A DNA stretch of 64,000 nt, taken from Pseudeuparius sepicola (Eukaryota; Arthropoda; Insecta; Coleoptera; Anthribidae). Within the stretch, counting starts at the first letter, position 1. The number at the start of each line of letters is the position of its first letter. The notes under the pieces are model-generated. The model made no database searches and was not told where the DNA came from. It saw only the letters and a list, made by a program, of their open reading frames with translations. The stretch is taken from positions 14,957,735 to 15,021,734 of the forward strand of contig OY987307.1 of the NCBI GenBank assembly GCA_963920635.1, written 5' to 3'. Below, in pieces: positions 11,871 through 22,071 of this stretch. The position numbers were made by a program, and so were the translations under genes.

Positions 11871-12455
11871 GTAATTATGGAAATTAGTGTATGTACCGCC
11901 CGATTTTCTTGACATTTTGGCTATCCCCCTATTTTCGAGGTCCCTGAACACGAATCTGACCTCGGTGTTTTGAGGTTGGACATAGTTTCCAAGAAAGTGA
12001 ATTTTCAAATTTCCTTTTGACACCCCACTTTTTCACGATGATATTTGGTTATAATCGAGATGAATTTAGCTCAAAATGATCACCACCCTATTTTGCACCT
12101 TCTGCAACATCGAAACTTTACGAAAACAGCGGCCGGGCAGGACGTTCCTAAACACGGCATAAATCTTTCAAAATTTCGGTCTTTCCGCGGGTTTTCGCGA
12201 AGTTTCGATGTTGCAGAAGGCACACAATAGGGTGGTGATCAATTTGAGCTGCGTAGCTGAAAATTTATCCGGATTATAACCATAAATATCGCCGTGAAAG
12301 TGGGGTGTCAAAAGGAAATTTGAAAATTCATTTTCTCGGAAACTGTCCGACCTCAAAACACCGAGGTCAGATTCGTGTTCAGGGACCTCGAAAATAGGGG
12401 GGTAGCCAAAATGTCAAGAAAATCGAGCGGTGCATACACTAATTTCCATAATTAC
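11871..12455. repeat. Foldback element inside intron 2 of the P-like gene
   Basis: About 585 bp in which both halves are inverted copies: GTAATTATGGAAATTAGTG at the left, the complement ending at 12455 on the right, centre about 12163. It fills most of the intron between exons 2 and 3 without disturbing splice sites. It is a secondary insertion that arrived after the P-like element. Confidence 0.85.
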
Positions 12456-12466
12456 CAATTACTTAC

Positions 12467-12636
12467 ATGATGAGAACACAGTTGGTATTGCTTTTTTCTT
12501 TAGCCTAGACTTCGACTGGTTTGCAAACATACTATTTTCAAAGTGCATTGAACAAACTTTATAATTAATAAAAAGCTGTGTGGGTGTTTTTTCTAACAAA
12601 TCGTGCCTTCCACCCTTTCTCACCCATTCATAGCAC
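12467..12636 (-). CDS. P-like transposase, exon 2 (second half of THAP finger)
   Basis: From a TTCCAG acceptor at 12637-12638 it encodes CYEWVRKGGR, then YKVCSMHFENSMF and KKAIPTVF. This supplies the second Cys-His pair of the C2CH THAP zinc finger and the closing proline-rich stretch. It ends at a GTAAGT donor. THAP fingers bind DNA near the transposon ends. Confidence 0.85.
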
Positions 12637-12816
12637 CTGGAAAAAATTAAAAACAAAAGTTAGGTAGGTATTATCAGTAGGAAACCATTTGTGGGTTTTC
12701 TGGGGTAGGTAATACCCCAGAAAAAGGGGTAGTACGTAGGACATAAAATTTATAATAACGATTATAATATAATATTGTGGTAACAAGGTACGGACAAACT
12801 ACACATAGGTACCTAC

Positions 12817-12908
12817 CTGTTTTCATCAGCAGGTATTTTGAAAAAACTTATCCCAACATTCCTCGTGTTGTTAGAACATCCACGAACACAGCAATATTGC
12901 GGGGCCAT
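12817..12908 (-). CDS. P-like transposase, exon 1 (start of THAP finger)
   Basis: The ATG at 12908 begins MAPQYCCVRGCSNN with the first Cys pair (C-x4-C form), then VGISFFKIPADENR, typical of the start of a THAP domain. It ends at a GTAGGT donor in phase 2 and joins exon 2 exactly. The ATG was chosen because the THAP finger normally starts within a few residues of the N terminus. Confidence 0.85.
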
Positions 12909-13833
12909 TTCGTCACAAAACCTAAGCACAAAGTGGGTTTTCTGGGGCACAATGCACTAGTGTAAATACAGCAACGAAGTAGGTATTCGAAGTAACAACA
13001 CAAGCATTGTTTAGCCTTCAGAAATCTCAAATAAACTTGTCAGATTACTGTCACTGTCCAAGAATATTCTTTCAGCTCCAAAATTCGCACAAAATCGGTT
13101 TCTAACCTTTTCACCTTTTTAGCACAGTTGAGGGAATACTTATGCTGTGCTTTTAGGCCCAATTCCCAGGGCTTATATACTCAAAAGGAAGACTGGAGAA
13201 TACTCTAGAATATTCCTGGCCAATGATAGTTCACAGATCATAACGTTCTAGAAAGTTATGGAAGCTTTACATATTGTACACCTTGTCTGGTCCCTGTTTT
13301 GGCTACTTTTATCACAGTCATGATAATAATATTGAGCTTTTTTACTTAGAAATTGTTAATCGTTTTATTGTTTACGTTTTATTAGGGGTTGTTTAACCTA
13401 AATTGAACATGCTGACGCTGTCTGGCGTAGGTGGCGCGCCAGCTGTAGGCCACGAACGACGTTGCCGGACTTCGTCAGCTTTTATGCCTGACAATTTCCT
13501 TAAATTCATTTAGCTATTTTTATCGCCTTCAATTTAATATCAACCAAAGTACTATCAAGGACTAACATTTTTATAAGTAAATTATCATCGATTTCATTTT
13601 ATACTAAGTTAATTTGCATTATATTTTTGTGGGTTGCCTTGGTTACCGGCTCCCGACTGGACGATCTGGCAGTACCGCAAGAACGGAATCTGTGGCGCCG
13701 CGCCGCGCTGTTGTCAAGCATTCCGCTTTCATAATCAAGTCCCAGAAAACAGGGGTCCGGTTGTGGGTTTTCTGGGCTCAGATAAATAGAATAAATGGTT
13801 CGTAAAACATTATAATTTTACTACCGGCACACA
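12909..13833. other. 5' region of the P-like element and flank
   Basis: No further coding exon seen. It holds a TATA box (13172-13180) and two of three copies of the 14-mer GTGGGTTTTCTGGG (12933, 13763; the third is at 12691). A GC-rich patch lies at 13420-13470 and another at 13640-13760. The element's outer end is probably in here but I could not define it. Confidence 0.4.
13172..13180 (-). promoter_or_regulatory. TATA box, candidate promoter of the P-like transposase
   Basis: The minus strand reads GAGTATATAAGCCC about 265 bp upstream of the transposase ATG. Position and sequence fit a core promoter; no experimental support. Confidence 0.5.
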
Positions 13834-14002
13834 TTAGATAATATTAATTGATTTCATATTTATTTTATTGGTATGCCTAACCAAAATGAATAAATGATAG
13901 TGAAAAATATGTTGACATGTTTTAACCTTTCTAAGGATCTGGCGGCCTAGCAATACTCTCCGTCCCCACCACCTCATAAAAATACCCCTCTGCCCTCTTA
14001 AA

Positions 14003-14248
14003 TTAGCCAAGTGCCACTTCTGATTCGTCCTTTTCTGGGGTGTTAGTCTGTGATGATTGTTGGTTCTTATTTGTGCCAATATTACTACAAGTTTGTGTAT
14101 CTTGAGTGTTTTTGGATGCAGTAGTTGATGTTTCTTGGGAATGTGAACGGTTTTTGTTCCTGCTGACTACTTTCCATTCGTTTTGGGCATCTGTTATTGG
14201 ATTATTATTAGGTGGGATATCTTCAGTTACGTTAATTAGTAGGGTCAT
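14003..14248 (-). pseudogene. LINE ORF1-like fragment
   Basis: The minus strand encodes a Ser/Thr/Asn-rich linker with EWKVVSRNKNRSHSQ and ends in EKDESEVALG. The tail shares 31 bases with 8413-8443. It looks like the middle of a LINE ORF1 (gag-like) protein. Truncated at both ends. Confidence 0.45.
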
Positions 14249-14887
14249 GATTTTTTTTGGTGTTGTTCCAAGTTATTTTGTCCATTTTTTTCCCTGGTCT
14301 CGGTCTGTGTGTTACCTTATTGTTGATAACATTCAAAAGGATTATCGACTTTAAATAATTATAACAATAATATAAATAATCATAGTTCAAATAATTATAA
14401 TACATTGAGCTGGAACGTTGGTTTTCCGGGCGAGACTCTGTCAGGGTTATGGTTCAGTCGACCGAGGTGACGCCATATTCATTAAACCAAATAAAATCCA
14501 AAACCAAGTTTATTAAATTTCGGAGAGATACTCTAATCACATTGGTTAGAGCTGTTTCTTAATTTAGTGCTAAAACAGAACTAGGGACACAATAATGTTA
14601 AACTAACTTTAAGGATTTCAGCCATTATGGTCTTACCTAGGGACCCACCGGGGTAAGCCTATTTATATTCGCAAATAATGGATTAAAAAAAAACGTAGGG
14701 TTGCATCCCAGCCTGTTTTACTTTGAGAAAGAATAATAAAAGCAAATGACACCGCGTTTTTGTTTTCCAAAATCAAAATGAAGTAAACAACACCCGTAAC
14801 CCCAGTTACCTAGTTCTCTGGGCATTGTTAATTTTGGCGGACCCGGTGGGATTGTCCCACTTCAACATACCTAATCTTGCCTGGAAA
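14249..14887. other. Intron, no gene recognised
   Basis: No coding or structured signal that I can name. Confidence 0.4.
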
Positions 14888-15195
14888 ATTGTTCGATATC
14901 GTCCGAAAAAGTTTTGGGATGGTCGATACTTTTATTTTTTTATTTTATCGGTATCGAAGTAATATCGATTTTGTAATTTTGATCGATATCGTCCAAAAAT
15001 GTGCCAGGACGGTGGAAATTTCTGGTATTTTGTTTGTTTCGAGAATAGTCGATATTCCTCAGTCTTTAGTACATTTACGCATATCGCAGGAATATTGGCT
15101 TTTGAAAATTGTTCAAAACGGTCGGAAAAGGGACCGAGACGGTCGATATTTCACGATTTTAACTATTTTACGCGTATCGAACGCATATCGACTTA
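14888..15195. repeat. Degenerate tandem repeat, about three units of roughly 100 bp
   Basis: Units near 14885, 14975 and 15105 each begin with AATTGTTC/AATTTTGATC and contain variants of CGTCC(G/A)AAAA, GA(C/T)GGTCGATA and TATCGA. Divergence between units is high, so the repeat is old. Confidence 0.6.
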
Positions 15196-15701
15196 ACTTT
15201 TTGAAACATTATGGCATACAGGGTGCCCAATTTAGATTGAATAATGGATATAACTTTTGAAATAAACATTGTATAAAAATTGTTTCATACAAAAGTTTTT
15301 CAGTTGATCTATCTGCATATTTTGGTGACCTTGATTTTTTTTTGGGAGCCGGTCATTTCGTTGCTATGGCAACCAACTTTGTTTTTTAAATGGCACCATA
15401 CACTTTTCTGTTCAAATTTGGAATCAGCTCCTTTTTGTGCATACGAAACATGTAAAATTTCATTGGGGTTGCAAAAGAATATTTTTGAGAAAAAGTAGAA
15501 TTTCTGCAAGTATGCCATTTAAATTCGAGAGCATTGCCTAAAAAGTAGGCCATGCCTAATGAAAATTTTGATGTTTGCAGCAAAACAGCAAGAGTTTCGA
15601 CCAATAAATGGACATTGGTTTCTGTAAAAAATATCCTACAAAGACAGCCATTCAAATAATCCTGGAAAAGTGGATTAGATTGAGATGATGTGGTTTTGTC
15701 T

Positions 15702-15912
15702 TTTTAGATTTTACAAGAGCTTTCGAGACCATATTGTTATCTAACGTATATCAATGTGGATTAAGAGATGGGGTTTTAAAATGGTTTCAAAATTATTTGA
15801 CAGATAGATTCCAAATTTGCAAAATTGACAAAGTTTTTCCAAGCAAAGAAATTATTGATGTAGAGGTACCTGAAGGAAGTATTTTAGAGCCTCTTTTCTT
15901 TTCAATATACAG
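15702..15912 (+). pseudogene. LINE reverse transcriptase fragment (palm)
   Basis: The plus strand reads FXDFTRAFETI, then GLRDGVLKWFQNYLTDR and VPEGSILEPLFFSIY, corresponding to RT motifs A (F-DF--AFD) and B (QGS-L-PLLF) with substitutions. It ends abruptly at TATACAGGGTG, where a MITE-type terminus begins. Confidence 0.75.
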
Positions 15913-16644
15913 GGTGTTCAGATTTGATCCGGAACACCCCTGTAAAATTGTGATACACTGCACGATTTCAATGATTTATATGTGTGCGTACGCGCGCATG
16001 TGTTTGTTGTAGGAAGTGTCCTTATGCACTTGGGGGACACATCTCATGGTGGCAGAACTATTGTACAGTCTGAAAAATGGTGTTAAGGATTTTTTTATCG
16101 AAATCTGACCACGTAGCTTTATTCAGCACACCCTGAAACCGAAAGATCACAAAATTGTTTTTTTTTATTTTCAATTAAAAATCAGAAAAGCTTTGGAAAT
16201 ATTTGAAAATAGGGTAAACTTAATCAAAACATCCCAAAAATGTTCCACTAATAAAGAAAATGGAAAACAAACACAATCCTACAGTTTTTAAACGAAGTTG
16301 TCTTTTAACCAGTTTGGTGGGGGAAAACCCAATTAAAAAATTCAATCGATCTGTTTGCGCTACAAATAAATTTTAGAAAACCATATGTGTTGGCATATTG
16401 AAATCATGAGATCTCGTGATAAATCTCATCTTACTGAAAAATCTTGCAATGCAAATAACTATAAAGACACAAATAATCATGAAACAAATAAAAACTGCCA
16501 AATAGTGTTAAATAAAATGGAGGGCTTAGCAACCTTTCCTAAATATATATGAAATTTGTGCAAGTAGCTTATTGTGAAATTATATACTTTTTGACTGTGT
16601 GTTCATAGTATGCAAATATTTACCAGCCAACCTTCTGGACTTAC
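15913..16644. other. MITE fragments and AT-rich intron
   Basis: 15913 starts with ACAGGGTGTTC and inverted matches occur near 15950 and 16130 (ACACCCTG), so part is a CAGGGTG-type MITE. The rest shows nothing recognisable. Confidence 0.45.
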
Positions 16645-16864
16645 CTGAGTAATGCCTCCGTCATTTTATTTTCTACGAAAACACGTGCTTTGACATCTTC
16701 ATCCTTTTCAACTTCATCACAACGCAGAGGTACATGTGAGGGCTCTCTACATAGTCTGCAGGACTCCTTCATGCAATCTTGGTTGAGACAACGAAAGAGC
16801 TTATCACCAGGTGCTGGGATTGTTGCAAAATCACAGAAAGGGCAGGTCTCCAATTCTTCAATGC
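16645..16864 (-). CDS. RNF216: RNF216-like E3 ligase, IBR exon
   Basis: Spliced at TTTTAG/GCATTG and CTCAG/GTAAGT. It encodes the in-between-RING zinc domain: CPFC, then FRCLNQDCMKESCRLC, H and LRCDEV, followed by a charged helix ending ENKMTEALLR, which in RNF216 leads into RING2. The IBR positions the catalytic RING2 and contributes to ubiquitin binding. The exon ends in phase 2. The RING2 exon should be next but is not seen in the remaining 16.6 kb to the left. Confidence 0.9.
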
Positions 16865-18124
16865 CTAAAATTTTTTGTTTTGATAAAAATTCAAATGAAA
16901 CATTCAAAGCAGCTCACAAAAAAACAGTATTTTTTCGTTTTTATTTTGCAGGAGCCATAACTAGTGGTCAAACATATTATTTTTTATGGCACTCGCGTTT
17001 ATAAATGATAAATCCTAACTGAAAAGGACCTGTCATATTGAATAAAGTGGTTTTATTTTCTATATGGGGTAAATCATAAAAAATGACGAAACGGTGTTTT
17101 ATGCAACAGAAACTTTGAAACTTCAAAGTTGGGCTTATATTTTAATTCAACTTTTCATAATACATGTTTTCTTTAACATTATAAAGAATAAGTGTATTTT
17201 ACTCTTGAGCCTTTTTCATATTTTCGAACCTCCCCTGTATACGAAATGAGATATTCAAATTTTGAAAACTGCTTTTTGAGTTTGAAGGAGTGCACAAACT
17301 TTTATCAAGAATACAATTTTCTGATAAATGTAAAATAAAAAAAATGTAAATAGATACTTTATGCCGGACTACTTTCCAAAGTTAATTTAATTTAAATTGA
17401 TTCATATACTTAAATTTAAAATAAATAAATTTTAAATAGTAAATAGTAAAGTATAGAGACTATTTTCATCTCGATTTTATCGTTGTGTATGTGTTTCATT
17501 AAGTGTCCTCCAAAAAGCAATTTTTTTTAATTAATGATTTATTTCGAATTTTAACTTTTGGATTACCTTTTGCTTTCAAAAATAAAACTGGCTCACTGAA
17601 ATGTGGTCATGCAGCCTTTACTAAAGTTTGTTCAGCGAATGTTTGGCCCTATGTCACAACTCCCGTCCTTGTCTGGCTCGTGAATATACGACCGATATCC
17701 GTCGTATAGTCATGAGTAAGACAAGGACGGGAGTTGTGACGTAGGGCCGAATATTCGCTGAACAAACTGTATCTGTCCAAAATTTCATTTTAAAAAGAAA
17801 ATTGCTACAAATGGGCTTATTTGAAAGAAAAATATATCAAAGCTTTAAAATTCTGTCAGTACTAAATTGATGCCAAAATAATGACAATTAAAATTAAGTA
17901 GGTGCAATAATTAGTGGAAAGGACACAAAAACAATTCCAGTGTTTTTTTACAAAAAAAAAACAATGTTGGGATTATAAAAAATTCGGCAAGTTCTGCGAG
18001 CCAAAAAACATAGTGTATTAGAGGTAAAAATTTCTTCAATGTTCGCAAAAACCCGACCTGCTTATTTTTCAATATACTATACTAGCAACTGTAAAGGTGT
18101 CGTCTGGCATATGAAGTATGGCAA
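16865..18124. other. Intron; one palindrome, otherwise empty
   Basis: AT-rich. Apart from the foldback at 17625-17768 I see no coding or repeat signal. Confidence 0.4.
17625..17768. repeat. 144-bp near-perfect palindrome
   Basis: AGTTTGTTCAGCGAAT at the left is mirrored by ATTCGCTGAACAAACT at the right; arms of about 65 bp include CACAACTCCCGTCCTTGTC and its complement. Few mismatches, so it is young or constrained. No coding capacity. Confidence 0.9.
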
Positions 18125-18775
18125 TTAAAAAACCGTAATTTTAGTATAATTCTGATTATTTGCAAAATACAACAAATTCATGCCTTCACAATAGTCGCTT
18201 CCAAGAGCAACACATTTGAGCCAGTGCTCCTCCCACTTGGAAAAACACCAGCGAAAATCTTGTAAATTGGAGGTGCGCGTCGTAACTCTTTGGATATGGT
18301 TTACGTCTTCAAAATGGTGGCCCTTAAGGGGAGTTTTCATGCGAGGAAATGGAAAAAATCTGCTGGAGCCAGATCAGGGCTGTAGGGTGGGTAGGGTAAC
18401 ACTGATATGTTGTTTTGGGCCAAAAATTCATTCACTGCAAGAGACGAATGGGCGGGGGATTGTCGTGATGCAAGAGCCATCCATCTCGTGCGAATTCTGG
18501 ACGAATTCGGGCCACTCTTGCTTTCAACCGCTTCTAAACAGTAATGTAGAACTGTGGATTTACTGTTTGCTGTGGTGGCACAAACTCCTTGTGAACAATG
18601 CCATGGACATCGAAGAAACAAATTAACATCGACTTGATTCTTGACCGAGACATGCGAGCCTTGTTTGGTGGTTCTCCTCCAATCTCGATCCACTGGTGAA
18701 TCTGTCTGCAGATTTCTGGGTCGTATTGGAAGGCCCAAAATTCATCTCAAGTCACTATCTGCTCTATCCAAACCT
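18125..18775 (-). pseudogene. Mariner transposase, C-terminal half
   Basis: Minus strand: a broken DEFWAFQYDPE (first Asp; the preceding Gly codon is now TGA), MLICFFDVHGIVHKEFVPP, WLLHHDNPP (second Asp) and YSPDLAPADFF (third Asp), the mariner D,D34D signature, then the C-terminal segment WCFSKWEEHWLKCV. Frameshifts fall around 18420 and 18340. The N-terminal half is at 20044-20460; about 1.27 kb separates them. Confidence 0.9.
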
Positions 18776-18991
18776 GTCCTTCCCTTTAAATTTGCTACAA
18801 AAAGTCCGTGCACATCGAAGCCCGCAACTCTTTTTTCCGAAAATCAATCAGAAATATTGACATTTTTGATAACATTTTTGAAAGAAAAAGTCAATATTTC
18901 CTTGCACTTAGTCGTTGCCAGGCAACGGAAAGTAACTGTTAGGAAATATTTATTTTTGTACTGTAAGGAAATATTATTTCCTTACAGTTAT

Positions 18992-19590
18992 TTATAAACT
19001 AAAAAAATGATTGAGAACAAGTTTTTCGAAAACAATTTTTACTACAAATGATCTTGATGTATTCGTTTTAGAGTCTGGTATGCCAACTAAAAGCTTAGAT
19101 TGTAGGTCTTCTACATCTTGTAAGGTCATTTTAACTAACTCGTCCATTCTACAAGCTCCAGAAATACCAAATATTACAGCAACCTACAACAATAAATAAA
19201 TATGTAAATAATCCCAATAAAAATTGAAGTTTTGTGACCTACCTTAATCATTAAATATTCTTTATTTGAAGCTTCCTGGATAAATTTGTTGATTTGTTCT
19301 TTAGTTAAAATCTTGGATTTTTTTGGCCTATAGCCTTCTGCCTGCCGTTTCAATAATGAATGAAGTTTTGGATATTTAGATATATCCACATCATGTCTAA
19401 TTGCAAGGGTTGCCTTCAACATTGAATAGTTCGCCCACAAAGTAGAAGATTTCATCTTGGAACCAAGCTCCAAGAAGTATGCCATTACAACATTTTCTGA
19501 GAATGAACTTGCATTTTTATTCTTACGATATTCCATAAAACGATTGTATGCATAGTTATATTTTTCTCTGGAACTACATGGTTGGCAACA
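18992..19590 (-). pseudogene. Tyrosine recombinase fragment (Crypton-like)
   Basis: Two exons with clean borders: about 19590-19243 (ending EYLMIK, GTAGGT donor) and 19183-18992. The first gives an N-terminal SAM-like core-binding domain (FSENVVMAYFLELGSKMKS, LLKRQAEGYRPKKSKIL, LTKEQINKFI). The second opens the catalytic domain with GISGACRMDELVKM, the first catalytic Arg. The frame ends at 18992 before any His-x-x-Arg or Tyr, so it is truncated and inactive. Crypton-type elements integrate by recombination rather than by DDE chemistry. It sits between the two mariner halves. Confidence 0.75.
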
Positions 19591-19919
19591 AATCCAAGGA
19601 GGCAGTATTTACTGCTTCCGTGAGTTCTGGGGGGTTCCAGAAATGGAACAGTCATCATCACTCATCACTTTATACTTTTACTTTTGCTTTTTAGAACGTT
19701 CGAAAACACGGAAAACACTATGGGAAAACGCCAAAAATAAACTTTTCATGCGTCAAGTTTGACAATTCAATATTACTTTGTTTCCATAGTTACAAAACAA
19801 ATATTTCATGGCATCCTTTATTTGTGAATAAAATTAATAATGCTTATTTCAAAATTTTAACAAGTTGATTGTAATAATTTATGTTCTTTGAGTAATTTTC
19901 GATTTTCGGAAAAATAGTA

Positions 19920-20039
19920 TGTATACCTCGTAGGAAAAGCCACATTCCCCGACTCCGTATTGCCAGTCTCGGCTTACGCCTCGACAGGCAATCTTTACGG
20001 TCGTCCGGGAATGTTCAGCTTTTCCTACTAGGTACACAA
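19920..20039. repeat. 120-bp GC-rich palindrome beside the Crypton-like insert
   Basis: The arms TAGGAAAAGCCACATTCCC and GGGAATGTTCAGCTTTTCCTA are inverted around CTCGGCTTACGCCTCG. Flanked by TGTA. It ends where the mariner N-terminal half begins, so it may be one edge of the inserted unit. Confidence 0.8.
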
Positions 20040-20043
20040 TGTA

Positions 20044-20460
20044 CTATTGTTCAGGCGTCAGAATTTTTGGAACCATTTTTGCACACAATTTTCGCATGTT
20101 TAACTGTTCGTGTAACATTTGCCGGATGCTCTCTTTGTTAATGGCTAATTGAACAGCCAACATCCTCAGGGTTAGGGGCCGGTCTGCAACCAGTAGGGCA
20201 TGCAAACGTTCGACGCTTGCTTTCGTGTGCGTGGTGACTGGAGCACCAACACATCGGCGACATTTTCGCGACCTGCTTCGAATCGCCGGCTCCAAACAAA
20301 CACTTGTGTTTGTGCTATGCATTCATCGCCATACATGTGACGCCATTTGCGAAGAATTTCGGCAGGTCTGTCGCCTAATTTCACGAGGAACTTGGTAACG
20401 ACACGATGCTCCCAATTGCATGTACTCATGTTGCCGACATACGCTACAAACGTCGCTTCA
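20044..20460 (-). pseudogene. Mariner transposase, N-terminal half
   Basis: Encodes the helix-turn-helix region: RVVTKFLVKLGDRPAEI, YGDECIAQTQVFVWSRRFEAG, then after a frameshift near 20260 TKASVERLHALLVADRPLT, MLAVQLAINKESIRQMLHE, and KMVPKILTPEQ. This is the mariner DNA-binding domain that recognises the terminal repeats. About 30 residues before the first catalytic Asp are missing at the insertion point. Confidence 0.9.
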
Positions 20461-20483
20461 GTCGCACTCGCACTCAATCCCAA

Positions 20484-21848
20484 CTACTGATCAGTTCACC
20501 TTGAAACTTAAGATATACGTCAAAGAAGCAGGCCCCCACCATTTCCTATGGCGCGCACAGCGTTAACTAGCCAGTGGCGTACTATCACCCGATTACCGTT
20601 ATTTAATGGCCTTACCTCGTACAATGAGGAAGAATATATCCGTAATAAGAAATCAAATAACTATAAGAGAGGTAGGTACAATGTGCAAGAATATAGCCTA
20701 ATCAAATCAAATCAAATAAATAAAACATAACGAAGGTCACCTTTATATCTATTCATTTATACTTACTTGATTTCTTATTATAGCAATATTCTTACTCACT
20801 GTTTGCCAGACAACACATTTAGAGTTGCCAGCCCAGTATTACTGAACTGAATCATCAGCTAGTTACAAAATTTCTTCCTACTTTTTGGAGGACTTTGTAC
20901 GCAAAATCATTTATTAAGGACCTCTATTACTACATGGTTTCCGATTTTTACTTATTACTTATGGAACTAATTGACCCTTGCAAAAATTACTTTCTCGTAT
21001 GCAACCGATAAATGTAAGTAATGTACTTCTTTAAAACAGAATATTTGGCCTCGGACCACAAGCATTTTGATTGTGCTGCCTGCCTCTACCCCCTTAACTT
21101 TTTTGTTTTCAATTTTGCAAAAAAAATAGGGGGCGTATTTCTTATATTCAATGGCATATGGGGCAAATTGACAATATCCTTTTTTTGCTATTTTGTGATA
21201 TTTTTAGTCCCCAAAGATGATCTAACCTAAATCTTTGTTAGTCCAACGATATTTTCGCCAATAATTTTCGCAGATGCCAATGAATCAAGGCTTATGAAAA
21301 TAAAGCTACTCAAAAGGGCTATCGTTCGATTTTTGATAACACATATATACGCCAAAAAAGCTCTAAACTCGCTACGATAGGAATCGGAAATCAGAATTGG
21401 AATTTAATTCCAAAATCTTATTAACAAACACTTGATTCGATTGCGTCTTAGTCTTGATATTTTATTTATTTAGATCATCTTTGGAATATAATAGAGCACC
21501 GGGATCACATATAAATAAATAAATAACATAATGTGATATCTGTGGAGTAGAGTCAAAATGAATATAAGATATAATTTTGATTAGTTTTTGTAAGAAATAA
21601 ATATTTCCTACTTTTATATTATATTAAACCAAAAATTTCCAGGTATTTTATGGATTTCCCTGACTTTTGTCTGATTTCCCTGACAAAAAATAATCCCGTG
21701 AAAAATGTAAATATGAAAATTGTATAAAATTGTCTTGCCATTTCAGTTGTGAGTTTTTAATATAAATTATTCAAAACTATATTTCTAGTTATACAACTGA
21801 ATTTTATAATAGGGAATTTTAATGCCACTTCGAAAAAATCCCACCTAC
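20484..21848. other. AT-rich intron, nothing recognised
   Basis: Short frames only. No exon-like or repeat signal that I can name. Confidence 0.4.
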
Positions 21849-22071
21849 CTGCAGAGGTAACCTCTTGAAGTGTTTTCTTTTGTGCCAATTTGGAAAACAT
21901 CTTTGGTTGAAGTGCTCGTTGTAGCATTTGCAATGAGAAATTTTCACCGCAGTCCATAAGACAAGGGAAGTCCAGCTTTCCATCTCCAAATGCCACTTCA
22001 GCACTACGGCGTACACACTCCATACAGAATTTGCAACCGTTTGGACATGTTGCAACATCTCGAGGCATTAC
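21849..22071 (-). CDS. RNF216: RNF216-like E3 ligase, second part of RING1
   Basis: Spliced at CATTAG/GTAATG and TCTGCAG/GTAGGT. It encodes VMPRDVATCPNGCKFCMEC, completing the cysteine ligands of RING1 (the usual His in GH-FC is Cys here), then the helix FGDGKLDFPCLMDCG with the last Cys pair and the linker to IBR (LQRALQPKMFSKLAQK). RING1 binds the E2 conjugating enzyme. Phase 0 in, phase 1 out, matching the neighbouring exons. Confidence 0.9.
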
